The notes under the pieces are model-generated. The model did no database searches, was not told the DNA's origin, and saw only the letters and a list, made by a program, of their open reading frames with translations. Positions 1-5,804 of a stretch of DNA of 7,925 nucleotides are shown here, piece by piece. The position numbers and the translations under genes were made by a program. Origin of the DNA: JAHCHL01 sp964546835 (GTDB taxonomy: Bacteria > Armatimonadota > Fimbriimonadia > Fimbriimonadales > ATM1). The stretch is from contig CAZJKW010000101.1 of the NCBI GenBank assembly GCA_964546835.1, forward strand, positions 1-7,925, given 5' to 3'. Position 1 is the stretch's first letter, and the number at the start of each line of letters is the position of its first letter.

Positions 1-978
1 TAACGGATTCCAGATGAAAGGCGAAGCCGAACTTCGCGCAATTTCTACAATATCCGACAGAACAGCACTCGCTGTTGGCAAAGAGCCGGCTCCCTTTCCA
101 TAAAAAATCATTTCTCCAATCGCATCACCCTTAACCAAAACAGCATTAAACTCTTGGTTGACTGTAGCCAAAGGATGCGTTTTCGATACCAATGCCGGCT
201 GTACTTGCAACGCAAGTTTTCCATCCACATGCTTGGCAATAGAAACCGGTTTCAAAACAAATCCAAACTCCTTTGCGCTCAATACATCCTCAGAACTGAT
301 ACGCTCAATTCCAACAATGCGTATGTCCTCTAAAGTCGCCTTGATTTGAAAAGTCAATTCAGAAAGAATCAGCAATTTATGAGCAGCATCAATCCCGCCC
401 ACATCAAAACTCGGATCGGCTTCGGCAAGTCCTAATGCCTGGGCTTCAGCCAATGCACTTTGATAATCTTTTGCATCGGAAGTCATCCGAGACAAAATAA
501 AGTTACTGGTCCCATTTAGTATTCCAATTAATTCGTCAACTCGATTGGCAATCAATCCGCTCGATAACGCCCGCAAAAGCGGAATTCCTCCGCACACACT
601 CGCTTCAAACCCAATCCGCTTTCCCGTTCGATTCGCCGCTTCAAAAATCTCATCACCATGCCGCGCCAAAACGGCTTTATTCGCAGTGACAACATTTTTT
701 CCGGCATCCAATGCTCGCAATATCAAGGATTTCGCTGGTTCAATTCCGCCAATAACTTCAACAACAATACTGATTTCAGGATCATTAAAGATGCTCTCCG
801 GGTCATGGGTCAATTTTTCTGCAGGCAAAGGTCGCGGCTTGCCGTTGTTACGCACAAATGCGGACTTGATTTCAAGATTGACATCCGAACGATTAGAAAT
901 CAATTCTGAATTCTTTTCAATTAACTCAACAAGCCCCTTACCGACTGTTCCAAGTCCAAGAATCCCGATTTTTGCCAT
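1..978 (-). CDS. hom: Homoserine dehydrogenase, 3' end outside the window
   Basis: Homoserine dehydrogenase reduces aspartate semialdehyde to homoserine with NAD(P)H, in the cytoplasm, at the branch point to threonine and methionine. The frame is open for 326 codons from an ATG at 978 and leaves the window without a stop. Visible features are the N-terminal Rossmann loop GLGTVGKG (8-15), VVEVIGG (72-78), TANKAV (98-103) with the conserved lysine K101, LNGTSNF (154-160), and the substrate region with E186, D197 and K201 in ADPSFDVGGIDAAHK. GKGAGSLPTASAV (294-306) closes the catalytic domain. A C-terminal ACT regulatory domain, present in many homologues, would lie outside the window, so feedback control cannot be judged. 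The start lies 3 nt after the stop of the upstream PLP-enzyme gene, so the two are almost certainly co-transcribed and probably translationally coupled. The family call is secure. Confidence 0.96.
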   Translation of the reverse strand, partial: MAKIGILGLGTVGKGLVELIEKNSELISNRSDVNLEIKSAFVRNNGKPRPLPAEKLTHDPESIFNDPEISIVVEVIGGIEPAKSLILRALDAGKNVVTANKAVLARHGDEIFEAANRTGKRIGFEASVCGGIPLLRALSSGLIANRVDELIGILNGTSNFILSRMTSDAKDYQSALAEAQALGLAEADPSFDVGGIDAAHKLLILSELTFQIKATLEDIRIVGIERISSEDVLSAKEFGFVLKPVSIAKHVDGKLALQVQPALVSKTHPLATVNQEFNAVLVKGDAIGEMIFYGKGAGSLPTASAVLSDIVEIARSSASPFIWNPL

Positions 979-981
979 GAA

Positions 982-2136
982 TTAACAAGCGTCCAATGCT
1001 TGACTCAAGTCGTTGCAAATATCTTCAATATCCTCAATGCCGATGGACAATCGAATCAAGCCGTCTGTAATTCCAACCGATTCCCGAACGTGTTTTTCGA
1101 CACTTGCATGAGTCATTGACGCAGGGTGATTAGCCAAGGATTGCACACAACCCAAAGACTCAGCCAAGGTAAACAGCTGAATGCTTTCCAAAAACTTGGT
1201 TGCAGCATTCGCACTGCCCGTTAACTCAAATGAAAGCATGGCTCCAAAATCTCTCATCTGTTTCTTGGCAATTTCAAAACCCGGATGGCTCTCCATTCCC
1301 GGATAAAAAACCTTGGAAACTTTTGGATGATTCTGCAAAAATTCTGCAACGGCTTTTGCGTTTTTGCAATGCTCCTCCATTCGTAACGAAAGTGTCTTCA
1401 TGCCACGAATCACCAGATAACTGTCCTGCGGTCCCGGCACTAATCCACAAGCATTTTGAACAAATTTTAATTCTTTCCAAATACCTTCATCATTGGTAAC
1501 TAAACCACCTCCCACTACATCCGCGTGTCCATTGATATATTTTGTGGTCGAATGTAAAACAATGTCTGCACCCAGTTCCAAAGGACTCTGCAAATAAGGT
1601 GTGGCAAACGTATTGTCTACAATAGAACGTACACCCTTATTCTTTGCAATCTCCGTTGACGCCTTTATATCAGTGATGTTCAACAATGGATTGGAAGGAG
1701 TTTCCAGCCATAAAAGAGATGCATCGTTAATATTCGATTCAACCTCTTTCAAATCGGTTGTGTTGATAAACACAAATTCAATTCCCATCTTGGCATACAC
1801 TTTTGTAAACTGCCTATAAGAACCACCGTATAAATCAGAACAAGCAACAACTTTGTCACCGGTTTTCAAAGTGTTAAGTACACAACAAACCGCCGCCAAT
1901 CCCGTACAAAAAGCCAATCCGTAATTTGCATTTTCCAATGCCGCAAGCGATTCTTCCAATGCGGTACGAGTAGGATTTTCGGATCGGGCATAAGATAAAT
2001 CTCTTCCGCCAAATTTTGGCGGATGTCCCGGAGTCTTTTGACCAAAAGTCGAAGTTTGATAAATCGGAAAAGTAACCGCTCCCGATTGAGGGTCTTTAGT
2101 TTGCCCCTTATGAATTGCACGCGTTGAAAATTTCAT
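982..2136 (-). CDS. metB: Cys/Met-metabolism PLP enzyme (cystathionine gamma-synthase or gamma-lyase type)
   Basis: This is a 384-residue fold-type I PLP enzyme of the Cys/Met metabolism family, of typical length. Residues seen: Y49 and R51 in YARSENPT (phosphate contact from the partner subunit), Y103 in DLYGG (stacks on PLP), D174 in DNTFATP (pyridine nitrogen), and K199 in HSTTKYINGHAD (Schiff base). The C-terminal block SLGCVQSLANHPASMTHASV is diagnostic of the family. Its position just upstream of hom favours cystathionine gamma-synthase, which joins an acylated homoserine to cysteine; gamma-lyase, beta-lyase or O-acetylhomoserine sulfhydrylase activities cannot be excluded by sequence. 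Q332 stands where gamma-lyases and gamma-synthases normally have a specificity glutamate. The ATG at 2136 has no clear Shine-Dalgarno; it starts 31 nt after the redoxin-like gene stops. Family call very sure, exact reaction less so. Confidence 0.9.
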   Translation of the reverse strand: MKFSTRAIHKGQTKDPQSGAVTFPIYQTSTFGQKTPGHPPKFGGRDLSYARSENPTRTALEESLAALENANYGLAFCTGLAAVCCVLNTLKTGDKVVACSDLYGGSYRQFTKVYAKMGIEFVFINTTDLKEVESNINDASLLWLETPSNPLLNITDIKASTEIAKNKGVRSIVDNTFATPYLQSPLELGADIVLHSTTKYINGHADVVGGGLVTNDEGIWKELKFVQNACGLVPGPQDSYLVIRGMKTLSLRMEEHCKNAKAVAEFLQNHPKVSKVFYPGMESHPGFEIAKKQMRDFGAMLSFELTGSANAATKFLESIQLFTLAESLGCVQSLANHPASMTHASVEKHVRESVGITDGLIRLSIGIEDIEDICNDLSQALDAC

Positions 2137-2167
2137 TGGAGCATGCGATTATGGGCTAAAAACCCCT

Positions 2168-3103
2168 CTACTTGCCTGAATTTCGGCTTCGGTCATCCGC
2201 TTCGCTACGTCGAATGATCGTTCCAAACGGAATCGTTTTGTTCGGCTTCATGTTGGTCCCGTCGATCAGCGCATCAACGGCTTCCATCAAATACCTGCGA
2301 TTGGTTTCGCGCTCCCAAGAACTGCTATCAATTGCACCGGTGTAACACACTGCGCCTTTCGCATCCAACAAGAACACTTCCGGCGTTCGAGTCGCACGAA
2401 ACGCATCAGCAAATGCGCTTCCCGGGTCCACGCGACAAGCAAATTCAATTCCGTTGGCTTTAGCCCAAACATCCACCGATTCCTGTTTCTCGTCGTAGTC
2501 AGAAAACAACCCGATTGCCGCAATCCCTTTCTCTTTGCACTTCTCACTAATCAACTTGAGCCTGGCTCCATACAAGTTGTCCAGAGCGCCCGTAGTCGAT
2601 AAAAACAGTACCAATAACCCCTTCCCTCGCATATTGCCCGTGATTCCCACAGCACCGGGCTCCGAAACCGGCTCAATCTGGAAAAAAGTCCGCGGATCAG
2701 GCGGAAAGTAACCGATGGGTAGCGAGTATCCGGTCAACCACGAACCCAACTGCAATCCAAAATCAGCCCCTGGATTCTGCCACTCCTTTACCAATCTTCC
2801 GGCAGGGTTCACCAGCAAAGCCGTTCGTTTCTTTGTTTCTGCCGAAATTCCCAATGCTTGCCATTGTGCCGGCTGGTTCACCAAGAATCCGGTCACTTTT
2901 TTGCCTTCCGGCTTGATGAATTTGGTTGCAGCCACCAATTCCGAATCTGCGGGATTCGGGCTAAGCATCAGCAGAACAAACGAGCCCTTAACCGAACTTA
3001 ACTTGATTTCATCAGCGCCGGGTTGTGCAAGGTTGAAGTCTGGGACGACGGAACCAATCGCCAGACCTACCAATAGCGCAACCATACAGAAATTGTGACT
3101 CAT
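2168..3103 (-). CDS. Tandem redoxin/thioredoxin-fold protein lacking catalytic cysteines
   Basis: This 311-residue protein shows two thioredoxin-fold segments. The first starts at GSVVPDFNL (17-25), the usual opening of AhpC/TSA redoxins, and runs to about residue 110. The second covers about 155-265, with LLVLFLSTTGALDN (163-176) and RTPEVFLLDAKG (239-250), then a YLMEAVDALI helix and a tail IPFGTII. In related redoxin-domain proteins the second domain normally reads like FLSTECPVSN and the tail like FGCxI; here both cysteine sites are threonine or glycine, and the first domain has no peroxidatic cysteine either. Remaining cysteines are scattered (6, 189, 223, 253). A hydrophobic stretch at 5-20 may be a signal or anchor, but it merges into the domain start. 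I chose the ATG at 3103; an in-frame ATG at 3136 would overlap moaC. A redox role looks unlikely; a binding or structural role is inference. Confidence 0.8.
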   Translation of the reverse strand: MSHNFCMVALLVGLAIGSVVPDFNLAQPGADEIKLSSVKGSFVLLMLSPNPADSELVAATKFIKPEGKKVTGFLVNQPAQWQALGISAETKKRTALLVNPAGRLVKEWQNPGADFGLQLGSWLTGYSLPIGYFPPDPRTFFQIEPVSEPGAVGITGNMRGKGLLVLFLSTTGALDNLYGARLKLISEKCKEKGIAAIGLFSDYDEKQESVDVWAKANGIEFACRVDPGSAFADAFRATRTPEVFLLDAKGAVCYTGAIDSSSWERETNRRYLMEAVDALIDGTNMKPNKTIPFGTIIRRSEADDRSRNSGK

Positions 3104-3126
3104 CACTTGCTGGGTACGCTCAATGA

Positions 3127-3585
3127 ATGGACCCATTGTCCCATTTGGATTCGAAAGGCAACGCTCGGATGGTAGATGTTTCAGGCAAGGAAGTCACCAA
3201 GCGTGTGGCGACGGCAAGCGCCAGCGTGCAATTGAGTCAAGCACATCTGAATGCGATTGCAAACCATCCGAAAGGCGATGTTTTTGCAGTTGCAAAAATT
3301 GCCGGTATTCAAGCCGCAAAAAAAACCGGCGAGTTGATTCCGCTTTGTCATCCGATATTCTTGGCCAACGTTTCGATTGAGATTGAAATTAAGGAAAATT
3401 TGATTTTGATATCAGCAACTGCAATTGCAGAAGCAAAAACCGGCGTTGAAATGGAGGCGTTAACGGCAGCATCGGTTGCTGCACTTACGATTTACGATAT
3501 GCTGAAAGCAGTCGGCCCCGAAATCGTGATTCAGTCCATCCAATTGATAGAAAAAACGGGCGGAAAGTCAGATTTTAGGCGATGA
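3127..3585 (+). CDS. moaC: Cyclic pyranopterin monophosphate synthase MoaC
   Basis: MoaC converts the 3',8-cyclo-GTP product of MoaA into cyclic pyranopterin monophosphate, the second half of the first step of molybdenum-cofactor synthesis, in the cytoplasm. The 152-residue length is normal. The N-terminus HLDSKGNARMVDVSGK (6-21) is the typical family opening, KTGELIPLCHP (66-76) carries the catalytic histidine H75, and GVEMEALTAASVAALTIYDM (106-125) leads to D124 and K127, the conserved Asp and Lys of the active site. The ATG at 3127 matches family N-termini; no strong Shine-Dalgarno precedes it. The stop overlaps the start of the next gene in an ATGA arrangement, so the two are translationally coupled. 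No moaA, moaD or moaE gene is in the window. The call is secure. Confidence 0.97.
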   Translation: MDPLSHLDSKGNARMVDVSGKEVTKRVATASASVQLSQAHLNAIANHPKGDVFAVAKIAGIQAAKKTGELIPLCHPIFLANVSIEIEIKENLILISATAIAEAKTGVEMEALTAASVAALTIYDMLKAVGPEIVIQSIQLIEKTGGKSDFRR

Positions 3586-4061
3586 ATTCATTTCAATTTC
3601 AAATCATAACAGTATCGGATTCGCGCACTGTTGAAACCGATAAAAGTGGCCCTGCAATACGTGACGCTTTAACAAGTCTTGGCGTAAAGAATGTTTCAAT
3701 TCAAATTGTTAAAGATGAAATGAATGAAATTCAAAATGCAATCAAATCCTCGTTGCATTGTAACGCAATTTTTTTGACCGGCGGAACCGGATTCACCCCG
3801 CGAGACATCACACCCGAAGCGGTACTGCCCTTGCTTGAAAAACGCGCCAATGGACTTGAGGTTTTGCTCACAACGAAGGGCCTCGAAAAAACCCATTTGG
3901 CACCGCTTTCAAGGTCGGTTTGTGGCAGTATTGGCAGTTGTTTGATTGTTGCTCTGCCCGGTTCGCCATCGGGTGCAAAGGATGGAATTGACGCCCTTGA
4001 AAGCATTCTCGAACACATTCTTAATCAACTTCAAGGCGACGGAAGTCACCATGCTGGTTGA
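3582..4061 (+). CDS. mogA/moaB: MogA/MoaB-family molybdopterin adenylyltransferase-type protein
   Basis: This 159-residue protein belongs to the MoCF-binding family that adenylylates molybdopterin before molybdate insertion. Visible motifs are ITVSDSR (9-15), D45 in IVKDE, the molybdopterin-binding loop LTGGTGFTPRDITPEAV (65-81), and ALPGSP (124-129). The TPRD-TPEA form and the C-terminal stretch after the PGSP loop resemble MogA and the gephyrin G domain somewhat more than E. coli MoaB, so an active adenylyltransferase is likely, but the split between the two names is not firm in bacteria. The ATG overlaps the moaC stop by 4 nt and the gene's own 3' end overlaps the tatD start by 11 nt, placing all three in one tightly packed operon. 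Confidence 0.93.
   Translation: MNSFQFQIITVSDSRTVETDKSGPAIRDALTSLGVKNVSIQIVKDEMNEIQNAIKSSLHCNAIFLTGGTGFTPRDITPEAVLPLLEKRANGLEVLLTTKGLEKTHLAPLSRSVCGSIGSCLIVALPGSPSGAKDGIDALESILEHILNQLQGDGSHHAG
4041..4045 (+). promoter_or_regulatory. Shine-Dalgarno for tatD
   Basis: GGAAG lies 5 nt before the ATG at 4051, within the last codons of the preceding gene. It supports the 4051 start over the longer open frame beginning at 3946. Confidence 0.6.
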
Positions 4062-4815
4062 TACCCACTGTCATCTCAATTTTCCCGATGCATTTCCCGA
4101 CGTTAAATCAACGGTTGGGCGCGCTCTTGCAAACGGCGTTATGAAATTGGTTGTCGTAGGATGCGACACTGCAACTTCGCGCATTGCGTTAAATCTCGCC
4201 GAACAATTCGATTCTATCTACGCGTGCGTTGGCTGGCATCCAAATTATTCGCAGCACTTTTTGCCATCTGATATCAATGAGATTCGTGAAATGGCAAAAC
4301 ATCCTAAAACCGTTGCCATCGGCGAAATCGGTTTTGATTACCATTGGGATTATGCAACGAAAGAACAGCAATGTATTTGCACGGAAGCGCACTTACAATT
4401 AGCAATCGAAACCGAATTACCGGTAGTGTTTCATTGTCGAGAAGCGTACTCCGATTTACTTGATTATTTGGAATCAAAAAACAAACTCCCATCAAAAATG
4501 GTTTTTCATTGTTTTGGCGGAAACCAGAATGACGTAATCCGTGCAAACAGACTCGGTTGTTTTTTTGGTGTGGATGGACCGTTGACTTACAAAAATGCAG
4601 ACGACTTGAGACAACTGGTTTCCACTCTTCCGCATGAAAAAGTCTTGTTGGAAACGGACTGTCCTTACCTAACGCCGCACCCTTATCGAGGCAAGCCGAA
4701 CGAACCGGCAATGATTCCCTTGATTAACGCCAAATTGGCTGAAGTTTGGGGGGTCTCCGAAGACCAATCGGCTGCCACCACCGGCTCGAATGCGGCTACT
4801 TTTTTCGGCTGGTGA
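4051..4815 (+). CDS. tatD: TatD-family metal-dependent hydrolase (DNase-like)
   Basis: This 254-residue cytoplasmic TIM-barrel hydrolase is of the TatD/YcfH family, members of which are 3'-5' exonucleases acting on DNA or RNA and in some cases D-aminoacyl-tRNA or peptide hydrolases. The metal ligands are visible: H6 and H8 in DTHCHLNF, E92 in GEIGFDYHWD, H128 in VVFHCREAY, H153 in MVFHCFGG, and D203 in LLETDCPYLTPHPYRGK. Length is standard. The reading frame stays open upstream to an ATG at 3946, but the protein start at 4051 is chosen because MLVDTHCH is the family N-terminus and GGAAG lies 5 nt before it. It overlaps the Mog-type gene by 11 nt. It has no obvious link to molybdenum cofactor synthesis; co-transcription may simply be genomic packing. 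Confidence 0.95.
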   Translation: MLVDTHCHLNFPDAFPDVKSTVGRALANGVMKLVVVGCDTATSRIALNLAEQFDSIYACVGWHPNYSQHFLPSDINEIREMAKHPKTVAIGEIGFDYHWDYATKEQQCICTEAHLQLAIETELPVVFHCREAYSDLLDYLESKNKLPSKMVFHCFGGNQNDVIRANRLGCFFGVDGPLTYKNADDLRQLVSTLPHEKVLLETDCPYLTPHPYRGKPNEPAMIPLINAKLAEVWGVSEDQSAATTGSNAATFFGW

Positions 4816-4820
4816 CCAGG

Positions 4821-4826
4821 TATATT
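4821..4826 (+). promoter_or_regulatory. Possible -10 box upstream of tRNA-Lys
   Basis: TATATT differs from the TATAAT consensus by one base and ends 11 nt before the mature tRNA 5' end, which would place a transcription start a few bases before the tRNA. No convincing -35 element is seen 16-18 nt upstream, where the end of tatD lies. It may be chance in an AT-rich patch; the alternative is read-through from the moaC operon. Confidence 0.25.
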
Positions 4827-4837
4827 TCCGTCCTCGC

Positions 4838-4913
<76 letters not shown>

Positions 4914-4942
4914 GTTTCTCTTCTTCAATTTTCAATGTGCAT

Positions 4943-4965
4943 CGGCATCTTGTGCCGTTTTTTTT
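4943..4965 (+). terminator. Rho-independent terminator after tRNA-Lys
   Basis: CGGCA and TGCCG form a 5-bp stem around the 5-nt loop TCTTG, directly followed by eight T residues. It lies 29 nt past the tRNA 3' end, where a tRNA or operon terminator is expected. The stem is short but the T tract is good. The opposite strand has no T tract after the hairpin, so it should act on plus-strand transcripts only. Confidence 0.7.
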
Positions 4966-4968
4966 CCT

Positions 4969-5085
4969 TTATCTAATAAGCACTCGGCAGAGCCATTTGT
5001 CAGGGTAGTTTTTGAAAACCCGGTAGAAATACGGGGGAATGAACGCCATGAACTTAATATGTGGTCTGAAGCCCCAAATGTCCAA
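4969..5085 (-). other. Unassigned aromatic-rich open frame in the tRNA-amidase gap
   Basis: The 207-nt gap between the tRNA and the amidase gene holds a minus-strand frame open from just after a TGA at 5103-5101 to a TAA at 4971-4969. From a TTG at 5085 it would encode 38 residues, and from an ATG at 5049 it would encode 26 residues. The peptide is rich in Phe, Tyr, Trp and Pro (for example IPPYFYRVFKNYPDKWLC). I recognise no family. No Shine-Dalgarno is evident, and a frame of this length can occur by chance. It could be a small protein, a gene remnant, or nothing; it lies downstream of the amidase on the same strand. Confidence 0.2.
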
Positions 5086-5120
5086 TTCATCGGGAATCAG
5101 TCAGCCAAAAGAGTGATGTC

Positions 5121-5804
5121 TTACTTTTGAACCGAACTTCGGACCGCCAAAATTCCGGAAGCAAGCGCCGTTGCCATTTTTTCCCGGTTCTTGGGTTGGC
5201 GAATCCAGTCGGCGTCCTTTTTGTTGGTTAGAAAACAGATCTCTACCAAAAGCACCGGAACTTTGGAAAATATGGAGCCGGTCAACGCACCTTGTTTGCT
5301 TCCGTGAAACGTTTTTTCATCGCCGTGCATACCTAAATCTTTAAGTTCACCTTTTAGATTTTTTGCAAAAGCGGGATGAAATATTTTCGCTACGTTTTCA
5401 GATTGCTTAATGACTGATAGAGTTGGTCCGGTTGTTCCAAATTTGGTGCCTTGTTTGCGAGGATAGTAAGTGGTAAATCCGGAACCGTTACCTGCATCGG
5501 CGTGTATCCGAACCATCAGGTCCGCCTCCGCTGAATTTGCAATTTCGGCTCGCCGCTTGTTGGTTACATATTGCATTTCGGATGATTTGGTCATTACCAC
5601 TTTGATTTTTGCGTTAAGCAATTTCTGTTTAAGCAAAAGCGCAACTTGCCAACAAATCGTGACCTCTTTTAGACCGTTTGATAAGGTTGTGCCACTGTTG
5701 ACTTCGCTTGGATGCCCTGCGTCAATGCAAACGGTAAAGGCCAAAAAAGGAGAAACGGCAAAGATAAGAACGACAAAAGAAAAAATTTTAGAAAAAGTCC
5801 GCAA
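5121..5804 (-). CDS. Exported N-acetylmuramoyl-L-alanine amidase (Amidase_3)
   Basis: This zinc amidase cleaves the bond between N-acetylmuramic acid and the stem peptide of peptidoglycan. Residues 1-23 look like a Sec signal peptide (MRTFSK, then a hydrophobic run ending near AFT), so it acts outside the cytoplasmic membrane. Zinc ligands of the family are visible as H31 in CIDAGHPSE, E47 in LKEVTI and H101 in VRIHADAG; the catalytic glutamate is E189 in VLLVEICFLTN. The usual GHGG loop is GHPSE here. At 227 residues it is a bare catalytic domain with no SH3, LysM or AMIN wall-binding module. I chose the TTG at 5804 because AGGAGAG lies 6 nt upstream and because shorter starts would lose the signal peptide. 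The gene overlaps the 3' end of the acetyltransferase gene by 17 nt, implying one operon. Confidence 0.92.
   Translation of the reverse strand: MRTFSKIFSFVVLIFAVSPFLAFTVCIDAGHPSEVNSGTTLSNGLKEVTICWQVALLLKQKLLNAKIKVVMTKSSEMQYVTNKRRAEIANSAEADLMVRIHADAGNGSGFTTYYPRKQGTKFGTTGPTLSVIKQSENVAKIFHPAFAKNLKGELKDLGMHGDEKTFHGSKQGALTGSIFSKVPVLLVEICFLTNKKDADWIRQPKNREKMATALASGILAVRSSVQK

Noticed and set aside
545..985. Plus-strand open frame of 146 codons opposite homoserine dehydrogenase.
   Set aside because: It is a shadow: the minus strand carries all homoserine dehydrogenase motifs in register, and the plus-strand peptide has no recognisable features.
2137..2167. Possible SAM riboswitch or terminator between the redoxin-like and metB-type genes.
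   Set aside because: The gap is only 31 nt, far too short for a SAM riboswitch, and shows no stable hairpin with a T tract.
3095..3106. GTGA-N4-TCAC inverted repeat over the redoxin-like gene's start codon, reminiscent of a CRP/FNR half-site pair.
   Set aside because: Four-base arms are frequent by chance; spacing and flanks fit neither the CRP nor the FNR consensus.
3104..3136. Longer redoxin-like protein starting at 3136.
   Set aside because: It would overlap moaC head to head and adds 11 residues with no family match; the start at 3103 leads directly into the hydrophobic segment. It is not formally excluded.
3311..3340. GCCGGT/ACCGGC inverted repeat around an A-rich loop in moaC.
   Set aside because: The loop is about 18 nt and the sequence encodes conserved MoaC residues leading into the KTGELIPLCHP motif; no regulatory role can be supported.
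3946..4050. Extended N-terminus of the TatD-type protein from an upstream in-frame ATG.
   Set aside because: The family starts at the metal-binding DTHCH segment, 4051 has a good Shine-Dalgarno, and the extension lies wholly within the preceding gene.
5015..5037. Possible terminator for the acetyltransferase-amidase operon on the minus strand (CCCG/CGGG around a 9-nt loop, then TTTT).
   Set aside because: The stem is only 4 bp, the loop is long, and the T run is four bases interrupted by C, so it is too weak to annotate.
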